64,000 nt of DNA from Amaranthus tricolor (GCF_026212465.1 NC_080047.1:35698988-35762987); one strand, 5' to 3'; shown: positions 39,792-51,976, counted from the stretch's first letter. Translations and numbers: made by a program. The notes: a model not told the origin generated them from the sequence alone.

Positions 39792-40041
39792 GTTTCTAGC
39801 TAACCAGCGTCATAAAATGTTTGTTATAAGAGTATATTGCTTATATGTGGCATAAACTTTAAAATCTATCACCAAATCAATTACGTTTTAAATTATTAAA
39901 TTAATTCTATCTTTTATATACTATTTCCTAATTTACTCTATTTAATATATTATTGTCCTTATTAAGGAATACTCATGAATTCTTAGTTATCTTTTGCCTA
40001 ATTATAATGATAATATAATAAAAAAGCGTAAAAAGGAAATA

Positions 40042-40506
40042 TGTTGGGTTTTGTTACCTTTTAACAATTCAACTTTGTGGTAGAACTAAACTTCATAATA
40101 ATGTCCTTTAAAAAAAAGAAAAAACTTCATAATAATATTGATTTAAGTGAGGATTCTATTAATAGTGATTTAAGTGAGGATTCTAGAATGCTGTATAAAC
40201 CTCTGTATAAGGGTATATTATTCTTAGAATCAAATCGCCATAAACACATATTATTGAGAGGGCTATTTATTTCTTTGTAAGAAACTTGAAAGTGTTTTTC
40301 ATAGAATTGGTATTGTGATCTTGAGAGTATTGTTCTCAAGATAAGGGGAGGTTTATTATACTTGTAATTGTTGAATTAAATATAATAAACTACATTTGAG
40401 AGGGAGGTATTCAAAATACCTCATAAAACACTTGTGTTTATTTTGCATTTGATTTTCATCTTATTTTTTATTGTTGAATATCGTTAAAGCTTTCATTTCA
40501 ATATCA
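40042..40506 (+). repeat. Probable solo copia LTR
   Basis: Begins TGTTGGGTTTTGTTACC and ends TTTCAATATCA. The right half (GTTCTCAAGATAAGGGGAGG, GGTATTCAAAATACCTCATA) is related to the LTR at 58085. The TSD is unclear. It sits in the expanded intron of the GDSL pseudogene. Confidence 0.45.
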
Positions 40507-41437
40507 AATATTAGAAAACTTTGGTTGTTAATTCTGTATAAGGTGATATCAAATGTAAATTTAAAATTTTGGTGATACTTTATATATAACTGATTACTTT
40601 AAAGTTTAAATTGATCAATTTAATGTTTTAATTAATCACTTTAAAATGTCATAATTGATTCATTTAAAGTTATATATATACTTTAAGTTAAAATTTATAA
40701 TTTTAACGTCATAATTAATCATTTTTGATCAAAATTAAAAATCCATTAGCCCATATGTATTTGGTCTCACTATGAACCCAAAAAATGTATATGAAGAACC
40801 AAAATTAGAGCCCATCAGCCCAAACAACAATAATGCCAAAGAGAACTAATTGTCATTTATGAAACATCATTTCAATTTTCATATTTTTATTCAATTTCAC
40901 AATGTGGTCATGTGGAAGAAGGTTTCATGGTAAAGTATACTACTATTGCATTAAAAATGGTATATGTTGGTTTATGTTTGTAATCATGGTGTTTCAAGCA
41001 TGAACAAGCAAATAATGAATTTTTAAAAAATAGTAATACCTGAGCTGAAGAAGCATTATGGGCATAAATCCGTAAAAATAGTTGGCGAGTAATTGTTTTT
41101 AATATGAGCAGGAAATAATGATTACAGTTCATATTACATCTCTCAACAATACAAAGTTGTGGATCCCATGATCTTTGCTGCCACCCTCATCACTGCTTTG
41201 CACTCTCAACTTCACCTACACCTTCCATCCTTTTTATTAATTCTTTGGTAGACTATAGAATTCTTCGGGCAAGGAGAGAGGGAATTAATACTTTATGTAA
41301 GTCTTGACAATCAAACTCCAATCATATTTGTGAAAGGAACAACCTTAACTAGGCCGACTTATGATGCTCTACTCTTATCCCTCTGCATTTGTTACAAAGG
41401 TATAACACTATCACATATTTTATAAGTGTCTAATTTT
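40507..41437. other. Expanded GDSL intron, nothing recognised
   Basis: AT-rich sequence with words such as TAATTGATCATTTTAA. The minus-strand frame at 40908-41132 has no known motif. No missing GDSL exon found here. Confidence 0.5.
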
Positions 41438-41871
41438 AAAAAAAATTTTACTTACAATAATCCAACCTATTTGTGATTTTCCTACAATAATTTCACCTAT
41501 TGATTAACCATGAATAATCCCAAATTTAAGGGGTATTTGCATAGAGTAAACTTGGGTAACCCGATGACCTGCTATAGTAGCTAATTCACCAAATACGTAA
41601 ACTGAAAATTAATTTAAAATTAGAGAAAAATTTTAAAATTTTACATAAAAAATTCTAAATCGTAAAAACAATCATAAATTTAAGATTTTTTTGACATTTT
41701 ATTTTAATTTATCTTTTTTTTAAAAAAATAAAACTTGTTATAGCAAGTCATCCGGTCACCGGGTTTACTCTAGGAAAATATCCTTTAAAGTTGGGATTAT
41801 TCACTGTTAATCAACAGATGGAATTATTGTAGGAAAATCACGAATAGGTTGGATTATTTTAGGTAATTTCC
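41438..41871. mobile_element. Foldback MITE, family member B
   Basis: Mirrored arms: AATAATCCAACCTATTTGTG against CGAATAGGTTGGATTATT, and TTGGGTAACCCGATGACCTG against GTCATCCGGTCACCGGGTTT. Same family as 18690 and 41893. Confidence 0.8.
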
Positions 41872-41892
41872 TCTTAAAAATATAAAAAATTA

Positions 41893-42334
41893 AGAAAAAA
41901 AGTATCTAGAATAATCCAACCGTTTTATGATTTTCCTACAATAATCCCACCTATTGCTTAACCATGAATAATCCCAACTTTAAAGGTATTTGCCTAGAGT
42001 AAACTTCGGTAACCCATTGACCTGCTATTAGATAATTCACCAAAAAAGTAAATCGAAAAATAATGTCAAATTAGATAAAAGTTATAAAAATTTACATAAA
42101 AATAAAAAAAAATCAGAAATTTTTTAACATTTTTAAATATTTTTTTTCGACATTTTATTTTAATTTATCTTTTTTTTTTAAAAAAAAATAAAATTTGCTA
42201 TAGTAGGTTAACAGGTTACCTAAGTTTACTATAGGCAAATACCTCCTAAAGTTGGGATTATTCATGGTTAATCAATAGGTGAGATTCTTATAGGAAAATC
42301 ATGAAAATGTTAGATTATTCTAGGTAATTTTTTC
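41893..42334. mobile_element. Foldback MITE, family member C
   Basis: Starts about 20 bp after member B, in the same arrangement: AATAATCCAACCGTTTTATG on the left, mirrored by ATGTTAGATTATTCTAGG on the right. The two form an adjacent pair. Confidence 0.8.
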
Positions 42335-42765
42335 AAAAATTAATAGATGGAACCAATATGTGGATCAAATAAAGAAAAAAATAAGTCCGTGGAAGCGATT
42401 GTTTGAGAAAATTGTGAGACTAACTGCCTAAAACAAAAATGTAATAAAATCAAAGGGATAATCCAAATATATGTTGTAGCAAAATAAAAGAGACAAAAGA
42501 ATTAGAACTCTTCAAGATTTATAAAAAAATAATTATATTTTTGAATACACTTAAATAAAAAATGATCTTTTTGTCAAAATATATTGTGTATGAATTCTGC
42601 AAGTATACGATTAAAAAATCACCCAAGATCGATTAAAATTGAATTTTATCTCAATTTGTGAAAGCATTACTATTTTTAGGTAAAGTCATGGATTCAATTC
42701 TCACATAATCTTTCCCTTCACTAAGTCTACCTTATTTTTAAAACAACCATTATATCAATGGCAAG

Positions 42766-44473
42766 TAGGGATGGTAATTCAGTCCGAATCCACCCCTGAT
42801 TCGACCCAATCATACAAATTTAATCCGATACGAATCCGAGAAAAGTATTATCCTACTCCGAATTCGATTATATAGTTTGAGTCTGATTCGGAGACGACCG
42901 GAGTTGATCCTCAAAAAATCAAATAGTTCGACTCCGACTCTGAACCTACTCCCACTTCAAATTTAAGCCATTTTTTAATATGAAAAAATTTGAACTTCAT
43001 ACTAAAAATAAATTGATAGTAAGTTTATTCAAACCAAATTTGCGAATTTGACATCTGAGTCATAGATTAAATGTACATCTAATTAAGGTAAAAAGTCTAA
43101 ACTCAATTTGTGTTTCATATTAAGTTAAATTCACAAAACTTATGTTTTAGTATCAGTAAATAATACGCTACCTCTTATCAAACATATGTGTCTCATTTTA
43201 CTTTGCACAAATTTTAAGAAAGCCAAATGGGATCACATGGGTGAGAGAGAAAAGGTAGTATTTTCAAATTTTAAGGGGATAAAGTGGGGTTACTATGGAT
43301 AAAAATGTAATATAAGGTAAGGTTTTTAAGGGAATTAGTAAAGTTAACAACCAAAAATAGAATACGAAGGAATAGTACTTAAAGTTTTGCACGCAATGTT
43401 TTTGATTTCATAGTTGAATATTAAAGGAAGATGGGGTGAATTATTGCCAACCTTGGCGTGATTTTAACTTACATTGAAAATAACTCTCAGAATTGGGGCG
43501 TAAAATTGAATCATAGAATCGAATGATTCAAGAATATTTCAAAAATAAGAAGTTGTAATTGCTTACGAACAGTTAAAATTCATTTTATATTTTAGCTTCT
43601 TTTTTGTTTTTTTTTTCTCTTACTTTTATGAATTAACAAACACAAAAAGTATACACTGATCATATAATCAATAATTCAGTAAAAAGTAGATAAAATAATA
43701 ATAATCCTTAGTAAATTAATGTCAAATATAGTGATAGTATAATAAGTTTATCAAAGCCACATTATATCGTTTAAAGCCCTAATAATTTCATAACAGCAAA
43801 TGAAAAGACTAAATAAATTTCACAATCAATAATTTATAAATAATTAACAATGAACACTAATTCAATCATTAATAAGTAAGTAACACCAAATGAAATCAAG
43901 TCTCAACTGGTAATCTAGATAAAAATCTCCAAGGTAGCGAAAATTTTCATTAAAAAGTTAAGAGTCCCAACTCCCATGCGTGATGTTCATAAAATAGTCA
44001 TATTATGGTCAATAGTTTCAATTTAATCATTAGAAAGCAAAAGAGTATAAAATTAGGATCCTGAGATATAGTTAATTGGTCAGGCTAAGGCCTTATTTGA
44101 CATTTATGTGGAGTATTTTTAGAATCATATATATAAAATTCGTAGAATTATACGATTTTATACGGATCTAACGATTTCTAATAACGTATCTAGAATTTGA
44201 AGAACATATTTCTTTGTTTTGTTGTATTTGAAAGACTACACTTTTAGTTTTTTTTATGTTTATATTTAAATCATTAGTATATTATCTATAAGAATAAAGC
44301 TTAATAATAATTTGAACTCCGTCGGAGGTTAGAGAGCCCGAATTAGAGTAAAATTGAAGTATTTATAATTCGACTCCGAGTGGAGGTGGACTGAAAAACA
44401 TGATTTGAGTTTTATCTAGAGCAAAATAAGAGGATGGATAATCTGAGCTGAGTCCCACTCATTGCCATCCCTA
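42766..44473. mobile_element. Non-autonomous hAT element (1.7 kb)
   Basis: Ends TAGGGATGGTAATTCAG and, reversed, TAGGGATGGCAATGAGTG. Flanks ATGGCAAG (42758-42765) and ATGACAAA (44474-44481) agree at six of eight bases, a decayed hAT TSD. Subterminal CCGAATCC / GGACTCCGAC words occur near both ends. No transposase found. Confidence 0.7.
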
Positions 44474-44849
44474 ATGACAAAGTACAAATTAATGTGGAAA
44501 CAAAAAAAATCAGAGTAATTAGGAATCAAATGCAAGGAATGTAAATCAACATAATTAACACCGCCAAGTGATTTACTGAGGTTTAGCCAATATAAGCTAC
44601 ATTCTCTATAGTCTGATGTGATTATTAATAATAAATATCAAGTTCTTGAGAACTTCTATTGAGAATTTTAATGGAAATATGGAATATTCTAATGCTAGAA
44701 GGTTAGGACTACAGAGTTAGGATTACAATTAAAAAAAAAAAGAATTATGCTTAGAATATGAATTGTATACCTAAACTAAGTGATGTGGTTGTTTATATCT
44801 AAAACCATACACCAAATGCACATATATTCATTGGACAAGATAAACAAAA

Positions 44850-45048
44850 TGAGAAATATAACAACGGAAGATTTGTGTTTAATACAGTCTTCTTGATTAA
44901 TGGGTGAATAACCCTCCAATATATACATCAACTTAGAGACTAAGTAGGGAAATAAGAATATTGGTATGATATTGTTTACATAAATAAGAGAATAAAAATC
45001 ATCTATTGATCCTAGAATATACAGAAATATTCTATGAATATTTCTACA
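44850..45048 (-). repeat. 3' LTR of the copia element
   Basis: 199 bp. It matches the 5' LTR at 49608-49806 except for six transitions. Confidence 0.95.
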
Positions 45049-45060
45049 CTCCCCCTCAAG
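45049..45060 (-). other. Polypurine tract
   Basis: CTTGAGGGGGAG on the minus strand, directly before the 3' LTR; it primes plus-strand synthesis in retrotransposition. Confidence 0.85.
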
Positions 45061-46451
45061 TTAGGCAGTAGGGTCACCAACACCTAACTTGCATAGAATA
45101 GTGTTGAAGGCTTCTGCTGAAACAACTTTAGTGAGGATGTCTGCCAGTTGATCTTTTGATCTGATGAATGGAAGACTTATGATATTTTTTTCCAGCTTCT
45201 CTTTGATGAAGTGTCTATCTATCTAGACGTGTTTAGTACGATCATGCTGAACTGGGTTTTCTGATATGCTGATAGCAGCTTTATTGTCACAGTATAGATT
45301 GCTTGCTTTTTGCTGTCGATAATTCAACTCTTCCAACAACTTTCTAATCCAGAGAATTTCTGTAATCTCTTTCGCAATTCCTCAGAACTCTGCTTCAGCA
45401 CTAGATAGAGCTACCACCTTTTGCTTCTTGCTTTTCCAAGTGACCAGGTTCCCACCAACCAGAGTAAAGTATCCTGATGTTGACCTTCGATCATCCTGGT
45501 CACCAGCCCAGTCTGCATCAGTATATGCCACAAGATCTAAGTGTTGATTCCTTTTGAAGAGAATCCCCCTATTGCAAGTTCCCTTTAAGTATCTCACGAG
45601 CCTCATTACAGCCTCCATATGGTGTATCTGAGGTCGATGCATGAATCTGCTCATAACACTTACTACATAGGCAATGTCTGGTCTGGTGTGAGATAAATAT
45701 ATGAGTTTTCCTACCAACCTTCGATATTGATCTTGGATAGTTGTTTCAGCTCCCTCTATGAATTGAAGCCCATGATTTGTTATTATAGGTGTTTCTATAG
45801 GTTTGCAGTCAATCATTCCTACCTCAGCTAATAGGTCCAGAATAAACTTTCTCTGATTGATGAAAATCCCTGTTTTTGATTTGAGAACCTCTATCCAAAG
45901 AAAGTATTTCAAGTTTTCCAAGTCTTTCATCTCAAACTCTAAGAAGAGGCGACCCTTTAAATCATTGATCTCCTTCATATCATCTCCTGTAATAACTATA
46001 TCGTCAACATAAATAACAAGACATGTGATAAGGCCATTTCTCTTCTTGAGAAATAGAGTATGGTCGGAATTACTCTGTTTGTACCCAAATTTCTTCATAG
46101 CAGCAGTAAATCTTCCGAACCATGCTCTAGGAGATTGTTTTAACCCATATAGAGCTTTTCGGAGTCTGCATCCTTCCCCTTTATTGTACTCATGTAAGAA
46201 GCCCAGAGGAGGTTGCATGTAAACTTCTTTCTCATTTTCCCATGTAAAAAGGCATTCTGCACATCGAACTGGTATAGAGGCCAATCTTTGTTAGCTGCAA
46301 TGGAGAAGAGGACCCGAATAATATCAATTTTAGCAACTGGAGAAAAAGTTTCAAAGTAGTCTACTCCAAAGGTTTGAGTGTATCCCTTTGCAACGAGCCG
46401 AGCTTTGTATCTTTCAATGGTTCCGTCTGCATGATACTTTATTAAAAACAC
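45061..46451 (-). pseudogene. Copia reverse transcriptase and RNase H (broken)
   Basis: The RT begins in one frame (YKARLVAKGYTQTFGVDY, FDVQNAFLHG) and continues after a frameshift near 46220-46245 in another (EVYMQPPLGF, KALYGLKQSPRAWF). The catalytic YVDD box is intact in LVIYVDDIVITG. RNase H follows with YTDADWAGD and ALSSAEAEF; an in-frame TGA cuts it at 45382, and homology continues to about 45070 (AISISENPVQH region). In an intact element this would copy the genomic RNA into DNA. Confidence 0.92.
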
Positions 46452-46460
46452 CCACTTGCA

Positions 46461-47623
46461 TCATACTATTCTTTTCCCTTTTGGCAATATGCAACGTTCC
46501 CAAGTCTCTTTCCCTTTAAGGGCTAAGATTTCTTCTTCCATAGCTTTCTTCCATTTTGGATCACTAAGAGCATCATCAGTATTTTTCGGTAGATTGTCTG
46601 AGTAGAGAGAAGCATTGAAGGTAACTGCCATTTGAGACAAATAATCTTGGCTTTCTTGATTTATCGAGTATCGGGACCTTTGAGATTCGAATTCAGGATC
46701 ATATCTCCTTGGCGGGATACCTCTTGTACTCCTTGGGGGCAACTCATATCTCCTGGAAACATTATCACTAGATATCACATCATTATTAGTGTCAGTAGAG
46801 CTAGGGGTTACCTCCAGTTCAGCGGGATACTCAGGGACAGCAATGGAGTGAGTAGGTGGAAGTACTGTAGTTTCGGTGACAATGATAGTGGTGTCATCTA
46901 CTTGTTCTTTTGGGTCTCGACCATTTGTCAAAGGATAGATTAGCCAGCTTAGATCCTCACTAGTACTCTCCCCCTGAGATCGAGGCTGGGTAAAGAAGTA
47001 GGAGTGTTCAAAGAAGTCACAATCCGTAGTAGTGTATAGCTTATTGTGGAGAGGATCAAAACACCGATAGCCCTTTTGACCGACACCATACCCAAGAAAG
47101 ACACACTTAGCAGCCCGGGGTTCCAACTTTGTTCTATCCCTTTTTGGAAGATGAACATAAACCACACAACGAAAGATACGGGGTGGAAGAGAGTGGGAGG
47201 AAGGTATAGAATGAAAACTTTCTAAGGCAGTAAGAGGGGTTTTGAATTGCAGAGATTTAGTGGGCAGGCGATTGGAGAGGTAATTAGTAGTGGAAATGGC
47301 CTCAGGCCAATAGGAAGCCGGCACATGAGACTCAAACATGGGGGCATGGGATATGTTCAATAAGGATCGGTTTTTTCTCTCAGCAACACCGTTTTGCTGT
47401 GGGTGTCAGGGCAAGTGGTTTGGTGAATCATACCATGTTCAAGAATAAAACTTTTCATTTTATGAGAGACATATTCCCCACCATTATCCGAGCGACGAAT
47501 TTTTAGGCGAGTATGAAATTGAGTAAGAATCATATTGTAAAAATTAACGAAAACATCAAAGACTTCAGATTTGTGTTTAAGAAAATAAATCCAACTCACA
47601 CGAGTACAGTCATCCAGAAACAA
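46461..47623 (-). pseudogene. Copia integrase and hinge (frameshifted)
   Basis: The catalytic core frame 47623-47357 has FLDDCTRVSWIYFLK and RSDNGGEY, carrying two of the DDE residues. A one-base deletion near 47400-47407 then shifts it, and the rest (ERKNRSLL, YLSNRLPTKSL, KCVFLGYGVGQKGYRCFDP) is read in frame 47360-46461. The last part is the variable hinge before RT. Confidence 0.9.
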
Positions 47624-47734
47624 AACAAAGTATGAATATCCTTGAGAATTACTTTCAGGAGCAGGACCCCATACAACAGAATAAATTACATCAAAAGGTC
47701 TATCAGTTCTAGTAAAACTAGGAGAGTACGAATG

Positions 47735-48250
47735 TTAATGACTTTTAGCTAGAACACAAGTTTCACAATCCAAAGACAAATTACAACTATGAAAAGACGG
47801 AAAAAGACGTTTTAAATAACCTAGTGAAGGATGACCTAAACGTCGATGCCATGTCCATAGTTGTTGTATGGGAGTCCCGTGAACAAGTAGTGAATGACCC
47901 TTTTTGACCATCTCGTCCACATAGTACAATCCGCCTTGCTCAGTACCACGCCCAAGGATCGTCCCCGTCCGAGGATCCTGCACAAGACAACCATCAGAAG
48001 TAAATAGGACGGTACAATGAAGCTCTTTGTTTAGCTGACTGACAGATAATAATTTATGAGAGAGACTAGGAATTAATAAACAATTTTTAACATTAAGGGA
48101 TGAGGAAATATCAGCCGGCCCAGCTTGATGAACTGGGATAGTTGCACCATTTGCAGTTTGAACATGGGTACAAGAGGTAGGGTGAATGGAGGATAAATCA
48201 TGTGGGTCAAAGGTCATAGTGTCCGTAGCACCACAATCAAAGATCCATTT
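47735..48250 (-). pseudogene. Copia protease end and pre-integrase zinc domain
   Basis: WIFDCGATDTM (about 48215-48245) corresponds to the aspartic protease active site, with Cys in place of the usual Ser after Asp. KLLSVSQLNKEL and the gag_pre-integrase HH-CC pattern (WHRRLGHPSLGYL, then CETCVLAKSH) follow. A stop just upstream separates it from gag. Confidence 0.85.
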
Positions 48251-48324
48251 GGGTATTTGTGGCTTATGAGGCTAAATTTAGGGATTGGGTTATGGTTTGG
48301 GCCGGGTAAAATTTGGATAAGGTT

Positions 48325-48343
48325 GGGGGGGGGGGGGGGGGGG
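48325..48343. repeat. Poly(G) run of 19
   Basis: An unbroken G run inside the degenerate gag-protease linker of the copia element; on the coding strand it reads as poly-Pro. Its length is a likely sequencing or slippage hotspot. Confidence 0.9.
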
Positions 48344-48841
48344 TCTTGGTATATAAGGGAAGTTGAGTAGGGTTTTTAGTGACCCTTTCCCTTCTTCCCT
48401 TTTCTGTGTGATTCTCGGCCTTTTCTCTCTCCTCTTTCTGTTTGCTTGCTCCCTGTTCAACAATGGCTGCTTCTCTTTTGTTCAAATCCATACCTGAATA
48501 TGATGATGTGGTCTCACCGGGGTGATCTGCAGATGCAAGGTTGGCCTTGCCACTGGTCCGGTGTGCCGGTGCCTTGGTGGCGAGCCTGGCGGCCTTCCTC
48601 TTTTATAGGTCATCCCACCAATCAAGGTATCCCACTAGTTTGAAACATCCTTACTTAGTATGTCGTGACCCTCCATGGTGACTACATCGGAGTTTTTGCC
48701 GGTCGTCGCTTTCACGATTTCGAGGGATTCACGATTTCGAGGGAAGCTTTTGTTACTTGTTACTAGACCTGAACCAATCTCTGAGGGATCTGTTCCAGGT
48801 GATGAGACGCCGGTCATAATTTTTCGGCGTGAGATTTCCCG

Positions 48842-49525
48842 TCAAATGGTGGCATATGCTACATCAACTGTTGGGAGAGGGTCCATGTGGAGTAAGTCTC
48901 TTCTTTCTTTATCAAGGTCCTCGTTTATTCTGGTAAGAAACTGATACAGTCTTTGTCTCTGTATAAAGTTATTGAATGCTGTGATATCTTGAGGGCAAGT
49001 CATGGGGTTGGGCATACGCTTATCAATCTCCTTCCATAACATACTGATTTTTCCATAGTACGTTTCAATTGTACTGTTTCCTTGCCTCAAGGTGGCAGCC
49101 GTTGAACTCAAATCATAGATTTGAAGTTCATCACGCCCACTGTTTAAGAGATTTTCAATCCCTTGCCATAAATCTCGAGCAGTATTATAATCAATGAATT
49201 GATTGACGATTTCTGCATCAATGTTTTCGATAATCCAGGAGATGACTATAGAATCATGTCGGGCCCATTGTGGGTAATTTGGATCGGTGATTTTGGAGGG
49301 TTCATTGGTTATATGGTTCAATTTGCCACGACTGTTGATAGCAATTTGCATTAATCTGCTCCATTTCGTGTAATTGTTGTAATTCAATTTTTCAGAGAGT
49401 TGGATTGTGGATAGGTTTTCTGTGGGATTTGGTTTATTGAGTTTCTGGAACATTTGAAACATTTGTTCCATTTGTTCCATGGTAAACATTTGGTTTTGCA
49501 TCGTTTCATTTACTGATTCATCCAT
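48842..49525 (-). pseudogene. Copia gag
   Basis: A 227-codon frame starting MDESVNETMQNQMFTMEQME, with LNYNNYTKWSRLMQIAINSR, ARDLWQGIENLL and LYQFLTRINEDLDKERRDLL, the UBN2/retrotran_gag signatures. It ends at a TGA that looks like a CGA-to-TGA change; homology continues downstream in the same frame and then, after a shift, into a broken zinc knuckle (about 48600-48680, GCFKLVGYLDWWDDL). Gag would form the virus-like particle. Confidence 0.9.
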
Positions 49526-49594
49526 TTGTAGGTAGAGGGTAGATGATGAGTATAATGAACGGTTTATCGGAGTTTTCCCGGATCTAAACCGTTC

Positions 49595-49607
49595 GGCTCT
49601 GATACCA
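49595..49607 (-). other. Primer binding site (tRNA-iMet)
   Basis: TGGTATCAGAGCC directly after the 5' LTR on the minus strand, the standard plant copia site complementary to initiator tRNA-Met. Confidence 0.92.
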
Positions 49608-49806
49608 TGAGAAATATAACAGCAGAAGATTTGTGTTTAATATAGTCTTCTTGATTAATGGGTGAATAACCCTCCAATATATACATCAACTTAGAGACTA
49701 AGTAAGGAAACAAGAATATTAGTATGATATTGTTTACATAAATAAGAGAATAAAAATCATCTATTGATCCTAGAATATACAGAAATATTCTATGAATATT
49801 TCTACA
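49608..49806 (-). repeat. 5' LTR of the copia element
   Basis: 199 bp, TG...CA, partner of 44850-45048. Confidence 0.95.
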
Positions 49807-49811
49807 CAAAA

Positions 49812-50251
49812 AACTAAAACTCGTACATAGTCCATTATATTCTTGATGCCCACACATGAGCCGTCTAACGACTTAAGGCATAACAATTTTTATAAAAAGA
49901 ATTGCAAGTTTATTGGGTATTTGATATCAATTTTAGAGTCGATTTAGTCGAGTTATTTGGCCAAATAGTATCATTAATTGTAATTTATTGCTAAATTAGC
50001 TGTATAAACTAATTTTTGTTGATGATAGATATTAATTTCAGAAAAAATGATTAACAAGTTGCATACAGTATAGCTTATCATTTTAGCTAACTTAAAAGCT
50101 ATTTACTAAATTAGTTTTTCTGCTATTTTGATCTATATTACAATTATTGCATGATATCTATTCTAAAAGGTGATTTATGAAATAATATATTTATATAATG
50201 ATAATGGGAAATTAAAACGAAAAAATATTGATTTTATATTAATTATTGCAG
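49812..50251. other. End of the expanded GDSL intron
   Basis: AT-rich sequence ending in TTAATTATTGCAG, a good splice acceptor for the next GDSL exon. Confidence 0.6.
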
Positions 50252-50495
50252 AAACTATACATTTTGGGAGCTAGGAAATTTATGCTGCTATCTGTATATC
50301 CAGTTGGATGTAACCCAATTTTAACCCAAAACAAAACCAATTGTGTTGAAGAGCTGGATGCAGCTGTTACAATTTATCATGATCAGTTGGTGAGTATGGT
50401 TAAACAGAAGTACAAATACATGCCTAATGCTCTATTTTCTGTTGTCAACTCTCACAAAATCATTATGGACATTATTACAAACGGGAATCAATCAG
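50252..50495 (+). pseudogene. GDSL esterase/lipase, downstream exon
   Basis: The open frame reads KLYILGARKFMLLSVYPVGC, then NCVEELDAAVTIYHDQLVSM and LFSVVNSHKIIMDIITN, matching the conserved block LYxLGARKFxxxxxxPxGCxP...C...N...F...L of plant GDSL lipases. Splice sites are present on both sides (CAG before, GGTATT after). Intermediate exons and the last exon with the catalytic Asp-His (DxxH) were not found within reach, so this exon is stranded from exon 1 by about 10.6 kb of transposons. Confidence 0.8.
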
Positions 50496-50511
50496 GTATT
50501 CTATACTTATA

Positions 50512-50970
50512 AATAATTGTTTAAATTTTTTGGGTCTAAATGACCACATTCTTCTTGTCCTATATTAGGGGGAAGTGCGGATATGGTTTGTATGATAGTA
50601 TGGTAAACTCGTTTAAATTTATTTTGTTTCCACGCACACACACAAGCACACATTTAAGGCTTAAGGATGTGTATTCAAATTTTTGTTATATCGATCCAGT
50701 TTGATTCTAATCGACAATCCTACACGATGTCGATAATTTACGACAACGGTGATGTCAAAACCTTAATCCCAAAAGACTAGAGTCAATTATATGAACTAAT
50801 ATATTAGTTTCAATGGTCGTTTTAATTAGTTCATGATCATGAGCTATTACTAAATTTTATTAAGCTAATTGTTACCAACCTTTTGCTCACCCTCCTCTTT
50901 TGTTCGTGCTTGGGAGCGACCATAAGTGAGAAGCAATCATAATTTAGATTGTTTCAAGTTTGAGGAGTAG
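50512..50970. other. Sequence between GDSL exon and LTR, nothing recognised
   Basis: No final GDSL exon was recognised. The last bases (GTTTGAGGAGTAG, 50958-50970) resemble a polypurine tract before the LTR that follows. Confidence 0.4.
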
Positions 50971-51242
50971 TGTTGAAAATAGAAAAACTTAAATTAGTAT
51001 AATTAATTTAGTAAATGTATATTTACCATTTAAAGTTTATGTGATAGCAGAATTTGTAAGATATTATATTTAGCCTCAGATTAACTAAGTGTTTTGTAAT
51101 GCAATTGATTATGGTTAGAATAGTATAAAGGGGTTTTTAAATAAGTGTGTTGCACATTTTATTATAATATTGCCTTTATTTTCTTTCACCTCTTACTTTG
51201 TCCATATTATATTTCATACATATAGGAATTAGCAAATTTCCA
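50971..51242 (+). repeat. Copia LTR, plus orientation
   Basis: TGTTGAAAATAG...AAATTTCCA, 272 bp. It is a close relative of the LTR at 51977-52253, which lies in the opposite orientation. A degenerate primer-site word, CTAGTATTTGAGCC, follows at about 51255. Confidence 0.7.
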
Positions 51243-51689
51243 TTTATTTACTACCTAGTATTTGAGCCAAATTATAAAACAATGTATCTGAATAATTATT
51301 TCAATAATGGTGCTGTCAAGTAACACATTTCAGGTGCCCTTCCAAAATTGTCGAATGCGGAATTTTATAACAATTGGGTAATTCTTATGACAATATTCTT
51401 TTGTGCCCAAGATTTATGAGACATTGTAGAACATGAATTAAAAGATGTCAAGGACTCTACAACATTTAAGGCTTTGACAAAAGAAAAAAAAGATCAAAAG
51501 ACATTATGCTTTATATTTTCTTCTATTGAAACAAAAAATATATTTCAAAAATTTCTTTAGCTAAAACTACACATACTGCTTGAGACATTTTGCAGAAGTC
51601 CTACAAAGAGATAAAAGAGTTAAACAAGTATGTATACAAACGTTATGTGGCCAATTTTAAAATTTAAATATGAATGAAGATTAAACAAT

Positions 51690-51970
51690 TGGAACTTATT
51701 TTGATCGGGTCAAATATACTGTTAATTAGTTGTGAGTTAATGGTGAAAATATTAACGACCAACGTGTAGTTGAAAAGATTACATGATCAACAAATTCTAA
51801 GTTTGTTAATGTTGTTCAAGCTATTGAAAAAAGAAATGATATATCTCAAATGTCCTTAGAAAGATTAAAGGGTTTGTTGTCATCACACAAACAACGAATA
51901 AAATTTTGCATCAACAATACTAATCCTAATTTTGAACATGCTCTACAAAGTAGAGCACATGGCATGTAGA
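51690..51970 (+). pseudogene. Copia gag fragment
   Basis: DQRVVEKIT-stop-STNSKF, then VVQAIEKRNDISQMSLERLKGLLSSHKQRI, is the typical UBN2 gag segment (...DQRVVEKILRSL...LSxxELxGxLxxHEQR). It contains a stop and is cut at its right end by the inverted LTR. Confidence 0.65.
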
Positions 51971-51976
51971 AAATAA

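Larger units (their letters stand above)
44850..49806 (-). mobile_element. Ty1/copia retrotransposon, full length but degenerate (4957 bp)
   Basis: Two 199-bp LTRs, each TG...CA, a perfect 5-bp TSD CAAAA (44845-44849, 49807-49811), a tRNA-Met primer site and a polypurine tract define a complete element. The order gag, protease, integrase, reverse transcriptase, RNase H is that of Ty1/copia. The LTRs differ at six sites, all transitions (about 3%). Stops and frameshifts in gag, integrase and RT make it non-autonomous. It lies in the expanded intron of the GDSL pseudogene. Confidence 0.95.
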
